From NCBI RefSeq assembly GCF_001429395.1, contig NZ_LMJT01000041.1, positions 92,387 to 156,386 of the forward strand: 64,000 bases of DNA, read 5' to 3'. The DNA is from Allobosea sp. Root381. GTDB lineage: Bacteria > Pseudomonadota > Alphaproteobacteria > Rhizobiales > Beijerinckiaceae. Numbering within the stretch: position 1 is the stretch's first letter; each line of letters opens with the position of its first letter. Under the pieces are notes generated by a model. It was given only the letters and a program-made list of their open reading frames with translations, had not been told where the DNA came from and did not search any database. Below are positions 25,058 through 33,385 of this stretch, in pieces. The position numbers and the translations under genes were made by a program.

Positions 25058-25570
25058 TCACTCGGCAGCCTGGCGCGGCGGCTCCTTCGTCTCCATGCCA
25101 TGGCCGGCCATGGCCTCGGCCCCGGCGGCGACAGCCTTGACGATGTTGTGGTAGCCCGTGCAGCGGCAGATGTTGCCATCGAGATCCTCGCGGATCGTCT
25201 TCTCGTCGAGCGCGTGCCCGCGCCGGTTCACGATATCGACCGCGGACATGATCATGCCGGGCGTGCAGAAGCCGCATTGCAGGCCGTGATGCTCGCGGAA
25301 GGCTTCCTGCATCGGGTGCAGCGTGCCGTTGACGGCCAGCCCCTCGATTGTCGTCACCGAGGCGCCCTCGAGCGAGACCGCCAGCGTCGTGCAGGCCTTC
25401 ACCGCCTTGCCGTCGACATGGACGACGCAGGCACCGCATTGGCTGGTATCGCAGCCGACATGCGTGCCCGTCAGCCGCAGATTCTCGCGCAGGAACTGCA
25501 CGAGCAGCGTCCGCGGATCGAGCGTCGCGGTGACGGGTTTGCCGTTCACCGTCATGGAGAGAGTGGCCAT
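25058..25570 (-). CDS. [2Fe-2S] small subunit, CoxS-like
   Basis: A 170-residue protein with both clusters of the family: N-terminal plant-type ferredoxin Cys at 40, 45, 48 and 60 (GCDTSQCGAC...ACTT) and C-terminal helical cluster Cys at 99, 102, 135 and 137 (CGFC...CRC). It carries electrons between the Mo subunit and the FAD subunit. It opens the coxS-L-M operon, with 85 bases to coxL. Confidence 0.95.
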   Translation of the reverse strand: MATLSMTVNGKPVTATLDPRTLLVQFLRENLRLTGTHVGCDTSQCGACVVHVDGKAVKACTTLAVSLEGASVTTIEGLAVNGTLHPMQEAFREHHGLQCGFCTPGMIMSAVDIVNRRGHALDEKTIREDLDGNICRCTGYHNIVKAVAAGAEAMAGHGMETKEPPRQAAE

Positions 25571-25886
25571 CGGTGATCCTCCTGTGACCCGGGTCTGGCG
25601 CCCGGCTCCTGATATCGCTGAGCGGCGGCACGCATTTCCCTCGCCCGGCTTTGAGACGGGGTAAGGTAGCCCTTCCTTGGAATAGCTCGAAACGGACTGT
25701 GGACCTGGGTTTTTGCGCGGTCAAGCCGGAGGCAGCCCGACAAGGCAGGCTGTTTCGTACCGTTTCGCTGAGAATTCATTGCGCTCGGCCATGGCTCGGT
25801 CGAAATCCGCGAGATCGCATGTGCGTGTCGCATTGCCGGAATTTTAACCGGGACCATTCACCCTGAGCTGGCTCATTGGAGCGCTT
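25571..25886. other. Divergent intergenic region, coxS / chemoreceptor
   Basis: About 316 bases between the leftward coxS and the rightward chemoreceptor. It must hold the cox promoter. CGAAACGG near 25687 and CCGTTTCG near 25759 form a widely spaced inverted pair, but no clear -35/-10 element can be assigned. I saw no ORF with protein-like features. Confidence 0.5.
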
Positions 25887-27254
25887 TTGCCGGCGGCACG
25901 GGGGCCGATCTTGACGTCGATTTCCGAACAGGTCGAGCGCCGCCTGCGCTCGACGGGCTACGACGAGCATTCACGCATCGCGCTGCGGAGCTACCGCAAG
26001 CACGTCGACCTCGTTATCGAAGAGATCGTCGCCAAGGCGTTCTCTTACGGTCGCCAGATCCATCCCGGACTGAAAGACGACATCACGCCGCTGACCGAGA
26101 ACCTCTACGCAATTACGGAGCAGCATTTCAGGCTGATCTTCGAAGGCGATTTCGACGAGCGCTACCACAACTCGATGGAGCGCATGTGCATGCTGGAGCG
26201 GGCCGTCAAGGTCGGCACCCGTTCCCGCGTGTCGATCGCAGGCGCCCTCTTCAGGGCCATCGCGACGAAGCGGCGCCTGGCCTCGCTGCTGTCTCCCGGC
26301 CGTTTCGCGAGAGACTTGGAGATCATCGAGAACGTCCTGGTCATGGACATCAATACGGCGATCACGCTGGATCATGCCCTCGAAGCCGCGGAGGCCCGGC
26401 ATCGTGGTGACGCGCTCGACACTGCAGCGCATATGCTGAAGTCGCGCATCGGCACGCTCGATTCCACCATCAGCAGCGCCGTAGAGCAGTTCGTCGCTGC
26501 CGCCGACGAGACCACGCGAGCGACCGCGTTCATTCGGACGCAGGTTCTGGATGTCACGCGCGCCGCGGAAATGATGCGAGACCGCGCCCGCCAGACAGCA
26601 GCCGCGACCGAGGAAATGTCGGCCAATATCGGCGAGATCGGCCATCGCGCCCGCCAGAGCGTCGCCATCGCCACCCGCGCCGTCGAGGATGCGGAGGCGA
26701 TGAACGACGCGATCGCGCAATTGCGTGAATCGACGACTAGCATCGGCTCGGTTCTCGGCCTGATCGCGGAGATCGCCGCGCAGACCAATCTGCTCGCGCT
26801 CAACGCCACCATCGAAGCCGCGCGCGCCGGAGAAGCCGGGCGCGGCTTCGCCGTCGTTGCTTCGGAGGTGAAGTCGCTGGCGACGCAGACGGCCAATGCG
26901 ACGCGCGAAATCTCTCGCCAGATCACCGAATTCTCGGCAAGCGCCGCGGCCTGCGGCCAGCATGCCGCTTCGATCAGCACGACGATCGGCGAAATCCGGG
27001 GCGATTCCGAAGCGATATCGGACTCGGTCGCCCAGCAGAGCCTTGCCACCTCCGGCATCGCCCGGGACGCCGCGGACGTGGCCGGGTGCTCGGAAGGCAC
27101 GATCGCCAGCGCCCAGGCCGTCGGCGACAGCCTGGAAACGACGACGAGGGCGATCGAGCGCGCCACCCTCGTCGCTTCGCAGATAGCGCTTCAGGTCGGC
27201 GCCGCGGAGGACACCGTCAGCGAGGCCCTGACGGCGCTGAGGCAGGCATCCTGA
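25887..27254 (+). CDS. Globin-coupled-type methyl-accepting chemotaxis protein
   Basis: A 455-residue soluble receptor from a TTG start with GGAG five bases upstream. Residues 1 to about 165 resemble the protoglobin sensor domain (RLRSTGYDEHSRIALRSYRK, ITEQHFRLIFEGDFDERY). The C-terminal signalling hairpin is intact: LIAEIAAQTNLLALNATIEAARAGEAGRGFAVVASEVK. In most globin-coupled sensors the proximal heme-binding His is in a segment like GxxHxRIGL; here the segment reads RAVKVGTRSRVSIAG with no His, so heme binding is doubtful. It sits between coxS and coxG. Confidence 0.82.
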   Translation: MPAARGPILTSISEQVERRLRSTGYDEHSRIALRSYRKHVDLVIEEIVAKAFSYGRQIHPGLKDDITPLTENLYAITEQHFRLIFEGDFDERYHNSMERMCMLERAVKVGTRSRVSIAGALFRAIATKRRLASLLSPGRFARDLEIIENVLVMDINTAITLDHALEAAEARHRGDALDTAAHMLKSRIGTLDSTISSAVEQFVAAADETTRATAFIRTQVLDVTRAAEMMRDRARQTAAATEEMSANIGEIGHRARQSVAIATRAVEDAEAMNDAIAQLRESTTSIGSVLGLIAEIAAQTNLLALNATIEAARAGEAGRGFAVVASEVKSLATQTANATREISRQITEFSASAAACGQHAASISTTIGEIRGDSEAISDSVAQQSLATSGIARDAADVAGCSEGTIASAQAVGDSLETTTRAIERATLVASQIALQVGAAEDTVSEALTALRQAS

Positions 27255-27260
27255 CGCGGC

Positions 27261-27713
27261 TCAACCTTCGCTGACGGCCTTGGCGAAATTGGCGAAAAAT
27301 TCGTCCGCCAGCTTCTTCGAGACCGAATCGATCAGCCGCGAACCGAGTTGCATCAGCTTTCCGCCGACCTGGGCCTCGACCTCGTAGGCGAGCAGCGTCT
27401 GGCCCTCCTCGGCATCGCTCAGCGTCACCTTCGCCCCGCCCTTGGCGAAGCCCGCGATCCCGCCCTCGCCCTCGCCCTGGATGCGGTAGCCGTTCGGCGG
27501 GTCGAGGTCGACGAGCTCGACCTTGCCCTTGAAGGTCGCCTTCACCGGCCCGAGCTTCACCTTCACCACCGCGGAGAAATGCGTGTCGTCGTCCTTGTTG
27601 AGCTGCTCGCAGCCGGGAATGCAGGCCTTCAGCACCTCGGCATCGTTCAGCTTGGCCCAGACCACGTCCTTGGCGGCCGGCAACGTCACCTCGCCCGTCA
27701 TCGTCATCGCCAT
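27261..27713 (-). CDS. CoxG-type SRPBCC protein
   Basis: A 150-residue START/SRPBCC-fold protein matching carbon monoxide dehydrogenase subunit G (CoxG): GEVTLPAAKDVVWAKLNDAEVLKACIPGCEQL at the N-terminus, then VKLGPVKATFKGKVELVD and LMQLGSRLIDSVSKKLADEFFANF at the C-terminus. It binds hydrophobic ligands, may anchor or assist the molybdenum enzyme, and is a standard Cox cluster gene. It is on the same strand as coxSLM but separated by the oppositely oriented chemoreceptor. Confidence 0.9.
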   Translation of the reverse strand: MAMTMTGEVTLPAAKDVVWAKLNDAEVLKACIPGCEQLNKDDDTHFSAVVKVKLGPVKATFKGKVELVDLDPPNGYRIQGEGEGGIAGFAKGGAKVTLSDAEEGQTLLAYEVEAQVGGKLMQLGSRLIDSVSKKLADEFFANFAKAVSEG

Positions 27714-27875
27714 GGCACTACTCCCTCGCTTGCCGCCGTCCGGCTCCTGTTGCAGCCGGCCCCGCCCCGGAGCTATCCAGAGCCTTCGCGCCTATCCATG
27801 AGCAAAAACCGGCGGGAGGCACAAGCCATGACGCGCAGGCCGGCCACGACGGGGACAGCGCAGGCATGAGCGCCA

Positions 27876-29135
27876 ATGGTTGAGCTGACGCCGCAGCAGC
27901 GCGCCGTCGCTGCCGGCGCCGCGGGTGCAGGCGCGGCGATGGCGTTGCGGATCGTCGCCGAGGCGGCGCGGCTGATGGGGGCGCCACGGCTCATCCCGAT
28001 CGCCTCCGCCCATATCGACGGCGCCCTCTATCACGGCGATTCCGGCACGTTGTTCGCGGAGAGGCTGGTCGCCGACGGCGCTCATGTCGCGGTGCGGGCG
28101 ACGCTGAATGTCGGCGCCTTGTCTCCGGCGGGCTGCGCGGCCGTCCGCCTGCCGCCGCATGAGCGCGACATGGCGGCCAGGATGATGCGCGCCTATGAGG
28201 CGATGGGCTGCGAGCCCTCCTGGACCTGCGCGCCCTATCAGGCCGGCCATCGGCCCGCCCTCGGAGCGGACGTCGCCTGGGGCGAGTCGAACGCGGTCGT
28301 CTTCTGCAATTCCGTGCTCGGCGCCCGCACCAACCGCTATGGCGATTTCCTCGACATCGCCTGCGCCATTGCCGGCGTCGCGCCCGATTACGGGCTTCAC
28401 AGGCCGGAGAACCGCATCGCGACCATGCTGATGGACGCAACGGGCCTGAGCCCCGCCCTGCGCCGCTCCGACGTGTTCTACCCCGTGCTCGGAACCATCG
28501 TGGGGCGTGAGGCGGGCGCGGCCGTCGCGGTGATCGAGGGGCTGCAGGGCTGCACCACGGAAGACCGGCTCAAGGCGCTCGGCGCCGCCGCGGCCTCCGC
28601 CGGCGGCGTCGGTCTCTTCCATGTCGCGGGCGTCACGCCGGAGGCCCCGGATACCGACACCGCGCTCGGGCACCAGCCGCCGCGCGAGACGCTCATCCTT
28701 ACGCCGCAGCTGCTGGACGAGGCGCTGGCGCGCCTCTCGACCGTGACGGGCGGCGAGCGCATCGATGCGGTGGCGATCGGCTCGCCCCATCTCTCCGCCG
28801 CGGAGGTCGACGCGCTGGAGCGCCTCATCGCCGGGCGTAGGCTCGCGATCCCGCTCTACGCCAATACCGGCCGCCATGTGCTGCATCCCTTGGAGGCGCA
28901 GGGTCGCCGCGCCGCGCTCGAGGCCGCAGGCGTGATCTTCGTCGTCGACACCTGCGTGGTGGTGACGCCGATCCTGCCGGATATCGCGGGCGCCGTGCTG
29001 ATGACCAATTCCGGCAAGTTCGCGCATTACGCGCCCGGGAACACCGGCTATGCCGTGGTCTACGGCTCGCTCGGCGAATGCGTCGAGAGCGCCGTCGCCG
29101 GCCGCCTGATCAGGGAGCCGCGCGCATGGAGCTGA
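27876..29135 (+). CDS. Aconitase X large (catalytic) subunit
   Basis: A 419-residue protein with aconitase X catalytic features: YHGDSGTLFAERLVADGAH near 52, GESNAVVFCNSVLGARTNRYGD near 136 with Cys144, GLQGCTTEDRLKA and VVDTCVVVTPIL near 350. These Cys are the expected FeS ligands. The two-subunit bacterial form catalyses dehydration, for example cis-3-hydroxy-L-proline to pyrroline-2-carboxylate. The small swivel subunit starts 10 bases before its stop. The downstream proline racemase family and D-amino acid dehydrogenase genes favour hydroxyproline use over other aconitase X substrates. Confidence 0.88.
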   Translation: MVELTPQQRAVAAGAAGAGAAMALRIVAEAARLMGAPRLIPIASAHIDGALYHGDSGTLFAERLVADGAHVAVRATLNVGALSPAGCAAVRLPPHERDMAARMMRAYEAMGCEPSWTCAPYQAGHRPALGADVAWGESNAVVFCNSVLGARTNRYGDFLDIACAIAGVAPDYGLHRPENRIATMLMDATGLSPALRRSDVFYPVLGTIVGREAGAAVAVIEGLQGCTTEDRLKALGAAAASAGGVGLFHVAGVTPEAPDTDTALGHQPPRETLILTPQLLDEALARLSTVTGGERIDAVAIGSPHLSAAEVDALERLIAGRRLAIPLYANTGRHVLHPLEAQGRRAALEAAGVIFVVDTCVVVTPILPDIAGAVLMTNSGKFAHYAPGNTGYAVVYGSLGECVESAVAGRLIREPRAWS

Positions 29136-29536
29136 GCGCGGACATCCTGCTGCCCGGCCCCGGCACCGCCGGCCGCTGCCTCGCTCTCACCGCCCCGATC
29201 AGCTTCTGGGGCGGCGTCGATCCGCGCAGCGGCGCCATCATCGATGCACGCCATCCCCAGCGCGGCCAATGCATCGCCGGCACGGTGCTGGCATTGCCCG
29301 GCACCATCGGCTCATCCTCGGCCTCGGCGGTGCTGCTGGAGCTGGTCCATGCCGGCAGGGCTCCAGCCGCGCTGCTGATGAACGAGCCCGACGCCATCCT
29401 GCTACTCGGACTGGTGGTGGCGCGCGAGATGGGCTGGCCGACGCCGCCAGCGCTGCGCCTGCCCGCCTCGCAGCAGAAGGCGCTCGACGGCCGCTGGCTT
29501 CTGCTCTCTCAGGACGGCAGGATCACCGTCCGATAA
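29126..29536 (+). CDS. Aconitase X small (swivel domain) subunit
   Basis: A 136-residue DUF126/AcnX swivel-domain protein: APISFWGGVDPRSGAIIDARHPQ and GTIGSSSASAVLLELVHAG are the conserved motifs, with the GSSS loop carrying the catalytic-type serine region. The ATG overlaps the large-subunit gene, so the pair is translationally coupled in the usual order. In other organisms the two subunits are fused. Confidence 0.92.
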   Translation: MELSADILLPGPGTAGRCLALTAPISFWGGVDPRSGAIIDARHPQRGQCIAGTVLALPGTIGSSSASAVLLELVHAGRAPAALLMNEPDAILLLGLVVAREMGWPTPPALRLPASQQKALDGRWLLLSQDGRITVR

Positions 29537-29566
29537 TCGCAAAGCCAGGTCAGGGAGACGATTTCG

Positions 29567-30346
29567 ATGCCGATCGAGACCATCCGCGGTGAGCCGTTCA
29601 ACATCCGCTTCGACGGGCCCGCCGAGGCCCCTGTGCTGATGCTGTCGAACTCGCTCGGCACCAACCTTTCGATGTGGGACCCGCAAATCACGGAATGGTC
29701 CAGGCGCTTCCGTGTCCTGCGCTACGATTCGCGCGGGCACGGCCAGTCCGTCGCCACGGACCGCGCGCTATCGATGGCCGATCTCGGCCAGGACGCGCTC
29801 GCCATCCTCGACCATTTCGGGATCGAGAAGGCGCATTGGTGCGGTGTCTCGAAAGGCGGCATGGTCGGCCAGTGGCTCGCCACCCATGCCGGGCCGCGCA
29901 TGGGCCGTCTCGTACTGGCCAACACCGCCGCCCATATGGGTCCGCCCGAGCTCTGGACCGGCCGGATCGAAACCGTGCGCAGCCAGGGCATGGAGCCGCT
30001 GGTGAAGCCGACGCTGGAACGCTGGTTCAGCCCGCGCTTCCGCGAAAGCGACCCCGCAACCGTCGCCAAGGTCAGCGCGATGCTCACGACCACGCCGCCG
30101 GTCGGCTACGCCACCTGCTGCGCCGCGATTCGCGATATGGATCAGCGGGAGACGATACGCAGCGTCTCGAACCCGGTTCTCGTCGTCATCGGCACGCTCG
30201 ACCCGGCCACCCCGCCCGTGGCCGGCCGGCTGATTGCGGAAGCGATCTCCGGCTCGCGCATCGTCGAGCTCGATGCGGCCCATCTCTCCAATCTCGAGCA
30301 GCCGGAGGCCTTCACCCGCGCCGTGGGCGATTTCCTGACGGAATGA
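29567..30346 (+). CDS. pcaD: 3-oxoadipate enol-lactonase-like alpha/beta hydrolase
   Basis: A 259-residue alpha/beta hydrolase with the sequence of PcaD proteins: VLMLSNSLGTNLSMWDPQI, RYDSRGHGQS, the nucleophile elbow GVSKGGMVGQW, GTLDPATPP with the Asp, and LDAAHLSNLEQ with the His. The typical elbow is GLSMGG; the K here is a small variation. PcaD opens 3-oxoadipate enol-lactone in the beta-ketoadipate pathway. No other pca gene is in the window, and its neighbours handle hydroxyproline, so a different lactone or ester substrate is possible. Confidence 0.75.
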   Translation: MPIETIRGEPFNIRFDGPAEAPVLMLSNSLGTNLSMWDPQITEWSRRFRVLRYDSRGHGQSVATDRALSMADLGQDALAILDHFGIEKAHWCGVSKGGMVGQWLATHAGPRMGRLVLANTAAHMGPPELWTGRIETVRSQGMEPLVKPTLERWFSPRFRESDPATVAKVSAMLTTTPPVGYATCCAAIRDMDQRETIRSVSNPVLVVIGTLDPATPPVAGRLIAEAISGSRIVELDAAHLSNLEQPEAFTRAVGDFLTE

Positions 30347-30371
30347 CGGGAATGGCGAAACCGCCGACTTC

Positions 30372-30461
30372 CGTCATTGCAAGCGCAGCGGAGCAATCCA
30401 GGAGGGCGTAGACCGCTGCCGCCCCTGGACTGCTTCGTCGCTTCGCTCCTCGCAATGACGG
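30372..30461. repeat. Intergenic palindromic repeat type A, copy 1
   Basis: Begins CGTCATTGCAAGCGCAGCGGAGCAATCC and ends with the inverted GGACTGCTTCGTCGCTTCGCTCCTCGCAATGACG. Lies between the enol-lactonase-like gene and the flavin reductase gene. Copy 2 is at 34449-34538. CGTCATTGC and GCAATGACG are the termini. Confidence 0.8.
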
Positions 30462-30489
30462 AGAGCACGTTCGAACCGCGCGAAAACGG

Positions 30490-31014
30490 TCAAATCGCCT
30501 CGAAACGTCGGCCGCGGTAGATCAGGCTCGTCGGGTCGGCGGCAGCGCGCCCGGCGCCGCCGAGCCCCACCACTTCGCCGATCAGGACGCGATGGGTGGC
30601 GATGTCGTGGACGGCGACCAGCCGGCAGTCGAAGGCGGCGACCGCATCGAGCAGCACCGGCGAACCCGTCACCAGCCTGCCCCAGGGCCGGGTTTCGAAG
30701 CGAGCCTCGCCTTCGATGGCGCGGCGGCTGGCGAAAATCTCGGCGAGATCCTCGGCGCCGCCGGGCAGCGTGTTGACGCAGAACACGCCGCTAGCCTCGA
30801 TCACGGCAAGCGTCCGGCTCGGCCGCGCCACGCTGACCAGCACGGTCGGTGGCGTGTCCGACACCGAGGCGACGGCCGTCGCTGTCAGGCCGATCCGCCC
30901 CTGCGGGCCTATCGTGGTGACGACATGCACCGCGCTTGCGACCCGCGCCATCGCGTCGCGATAGAGCGGTGCTTCGAGCGCGGCCCGACGCACGGGCTCT
31001 ACGGGGTCTGTCAT
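30490..31014 (-). CDS. Flavin reductase family protein
   Basis: About 174 residues from MTDPVEPVRR. Contains the FMN-binding pattern of the flavin reductase domain: RVASAVHVVTTIGPQGRIGLTATAVASVSDTPPTVLVSV and VFCVNTL, with a C-terminal LIYRGRRFEAI. It supplies reduced FMN or FAD to a monooxygenase. No partner oxygenase gene is adjacent, so it may work with a distant one. Confidence 0.85.
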   Translation of the reverse strand: MTDPVEPVRRAALEAPLYRDAMARVASAVHVVTTIGPQGRIGLTATAVASVSDTPPTVLVSVARPSRTLAVIEASGVFCVNTLPGGAEDLAEIFASRRAIEGEARFETRPWGRLVTGSPVLLDAVAAFDCRLVAVHDIATHRVLIGEVVGLGGAGRAAADPTSLIYRGRRFEAI

Positions 31015-31097
31015 CGGGCTCAAGGCTGGCACAACGGGCGGGGTTCGCCGGTCATGTAGAGACTGGCGCGCCGAAAAGCCAGACGAAGGCCGCCCGG

Positions 31098-31796
31098 CTA
31101 GTCCCGCGCGAGCGTCGCCAGCAGGCCGGCGCGCAGATGCAGCATGAGCGCATCGCTCGCCGCCATCGCCGCATCAGGGTCCGCCGTCGCCAGCGCCTGC
31201 GCGAAGACCATGTGATGGGCGGCCGCCGGCAAAAGATCGTCGCGCCGCTCGAAATGGTACCAGGCGCGCCGGATCAGCGCCTGCAAAGGCTCGACGGCGC
31301 GCGTCGCATAGGGGCTTCGCGCAGCGGCGGCCACGGCGGTATCGAGTTCCTTGTCGAGCCGCATATAGGCGTTCGCGTCGCCATCAGTCGCCGCGTCCCG
31401 CATCGCCCTGGCCGTCTCGATGATCTCGATCCGCTCGCTGGGGCTCGCCCGCTTCGCCGCATCGGAGGCGATCAGGCGCTCCAGCACCTCGCGCGCATCG
31501 AGCGCCGCCATGATGTCGATGGCGTTGATGCCGGCGACCAGCACGCCCTTGCGCGGCAGGATCTCGACCATGCCCTGCTGCGCCAGCCGGATCAGCGCTT
31601 CCCGCACCGGCGTCCGCCCGACGCCGACCATGTCGATCAGCTGCGCCTCGGTCAGCACCGCGCCCGGCCGCATCGACAGCGTGACGATCGCCTCTTCGAG
31701 CCTGCGATAGGCGATCTCGGTCAGGCTCGGCGCGGGCTGCGGCACCGGCACGATCTCCCTCGGGGCAGTGATATCCGACGCCGACTGCAGGCTCAT
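31098..31796 (-). CDS. GntR family (FCD-type) transcriptional regulator
   Basis: A 232-residue regulator from MSLQSASDITAP, with GGAGGG about 7 bases before the ATG. The N-terminal winged helix spans residues 25-95 (AYRRLEEAIVTLSMRPGAVL, TEAQLIDMVGVGRTPVREALIRLAQQGMVEI). The C-terminal FCD helical domain has DAREVLERLIASDAAK, AMRDAATDGDANAYMRLDKEL and a metal-binding His segment AAHHMV. Divergent from the D-amino acid dehydrogenase gene, so it probably represses it and perhaps the epimerase. The effector is plausibly a hydroxyproline or proline derivative. Confidence 0.9.
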   Translation of the reverse strand: MSLQSASDITAPREIVPVPQPAPSLTEIAYRRLEEAIVTLSMRPGAVLTEAQLIDMVGVGRTPVREALIRLAQQGMVEILPRKGVLVAGINAIDIMAALDAREVLERLIASDAAKRASPSERIEIIETARAMRDAATDGDANAYMRLDKELDTAVAAAARSPYATRAVEPLQALIRRAWYHFERRDDLLPAAAHHMVFAQALATADPDAAMAASDALMLHLRAGLLATLARD

Positions 31797-31841
31797 GCAT
31801 CCACCCTCCGCAGGCATCCGGATTGACGTGTAAAACGCCAC

Positions 31842-31851
31842 TGATATATCA
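31842..31851. promoter_or_regulatory. Palindromic GntR-type operator candidate
   Basis: TGATATATCA is a perfect 10-base palindrome 46 bases upstream of the GntR start and within the AT-rich divergent region (31797-32056). FCD-type GntR proteins bind short palindromes of this kind. Its position between the two divergent genes supports autoregulation and control of the D-amino acid dehydrogenase gene. Unconfirmed. Confidence 0.5.
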
Positions 31852-32056
31852 AGAACAGGATCGCACCCGGCACTGTTCCTGCAACCTGCAAGCGCAACGC
31901 AATCAGAAAGCGAAACGGGCCGGCGCGCAAGGAGCATTCTGCCATGCCCGGGCGAAGCGGCGGGGCACCCCGCCGAGACCTCGATCTCGCGGCAGCGCCG
32001 AGGCAAAACGAGACGCGCGGCGCGGCGTTCGGCGTCCTCGAGGAACGGTTCCTGCC

Positions 32057-33289
32057 ATGAAGATCGCCATTGTCGGAGCAGGCATCGTCGGCGCGGCCAT
32101 TGCACATTCGCTGCTCGACGAGGGCCACGAGGTTCTGATCCTCGACAAGGAGGGGCCGGGCTTCGGCCCGTCGGCCGGCAATGCCGGCTGGATCGCCCAT
32201 ACCGACATCCTGCCGATCGCGAGCCCCAAGAACCTGCGGCAGGTGCCCAGATTTCTGCTGGACCCGCTGGGCCCGCTGGCCATCCGCCCCGCCTATTTCC
32301 CGAAGCTTCTGCCCTGGCTGCTCCGCTTTCTGCTCGCCGCGCGACCCGAAGCCTTCGAGCGCTCGATCCAGGGAATCGGCACGCTCCAGCGCCGCGCCCT
32401 GCCGGCCTGGCTCGACCGCGCCGGGAAGGCCGGGCTCGAAATCCATATCCACCGGAAGGGCGGGCTCTACGCCTTCACCGATGCGAGCGCCTTCACTGAG
32501 GCGCGCCATATTGCCAACCGACAGGCAGAGTTCGGGATCAAGGTCGATGCGATCGGCCCGGAGGAGCTGCGCCAGCTCGAACCGGCGCTGAAGGACCGGT
32601 TCGTCGGCGCGACCTTCCATCCCGATGCGGCCCATATCAGCGATCCACTGCAGCTGACGCTGGCGCTGTTCGAGGCGGCGCTGGCGCGCGGCGCGGTCTT
32701 CGAGAAGGCCGAGATCACCAACATTTCGACCGGCGAGCGCCCTGCCCTGATCGGCCGCGACGGCTTCCAGCGCGTGGTCGACCGGGCCGTGATCGCAGCC
32801 GGCGCCTGGTCGAGGCCCCTGGCGGCGGCGCTCGGCGACAAGGTCCCGCTCGACACCGAGCGCGGCTACAATGTCAGTTTCCCGGGCATGACCGGCCTGA
32901 CGAGCCGGCCGGTCGGCTTCGAGGGCCATGGCTTCGTCGTGACGCCTCTCGAAAGCGGCCTCCGAATCGGGGGAGCGGTCGAGTTCGGCGGGCTGGAAGC
33001 CCCGCCCAATCACGCCCGCACCAGGATCCTCTACGACAAGGCCGGCCAGTTCGTAGACGGGCTGCCGGCATTCGAGAGCGGCACATTGTGGATGGGCTTC
33101 CGCCCGTCCCTGCCCGATTCCCTTCCCGTCATCGGCACCGCCAGCCGCAACGCCCATGTGGTCTACGCCTTCGGCCACGGCCATTACGGCATGACGCAAT
33201 CGACCGCGACGGGCGAGCTCGTCGCGGATCTGATAGCCGACCGCAAGCCGGCCATCGACCTTTCCCTCTTCGACCCGCGGCGTTTCTGA
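32057..33289 (+). CDS. FAD-dependent D-amino acid dehydrogenase (DadA-like)
   Basis: A 410-residue FAD oxidoreductase. The N-terminal Rossmann motif is IAIVGAGIVGAAIAHSLLDEGHEVLILDKE, followed by GPSAGNAGWIA as in DadA-type enzymes. The C-terminal FAD segment is VVYAFGHGHYGMTQSTATGELVADLI. In hydroxyproline catabolism a D-hydroxyproline dehydrogenase of this type oxidises the epimerised product. The 96-base gap to the epimerase and the upstream regulator support that. The amino acid preference cannot be read from sequence. Confidence 0.85.
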   Translation: MKIAIVGAGIVGAAIAHSLLDEGHEVLILDKEGPGFGPSAGNAGWIAHTDILPIASPKNLRQVPRFLLDPLGPLAIRPAYFPKLLPWLLRFLLAARPEAFERSIQGIGTLQRRALPAWLDRAGKAGLEIHIHRKGGLYAFTDASAFTEARHIANRQAEFGIKVDAIGPEELRQLEPALKDRFVGATFHPDAAHISDPLQLTLALFEAALARGAVFEKAEITNISTGERPALIGRDGFQRVVDRAVIAAGAWSRPLAAALGDKVPLDTERGYNVSFPGMTGLTSRPVGFEGHGFVVTPLESGLRIGGAVEFGGLEAPPNHARTRILYDKAGQFVDGLPAFESGTLWMGFRPSLPDSLPVIGTASRNAHVVYAFGHGHYGMTQSTATGELVADLIADRKPAIDLSLFDPRRF

Positions 33290-33385
33290 TCCAAGAATGG
33301 CGGAGCGCGCGCCTACGACCCGCATCCTCGCCGAGCGCCATCGCGCCGCGGCGGAATCGGATTCTCAGCCAGCAAGGCCAAACCC

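Noticed and set aside
25878..25895. A possible sigma-54 promoter (GG-N9-GC) just before the chemoreceptor
   Set aside because: The GG to GC spacing is one base short and the element overlaps the start codon.
31793..33325. A 510-codon minus-strand frame opposite the D-amino acid dehydrogenase gene
   Set aside because: The plus-strand FAD motifs are complete; this frame has antisense composition.
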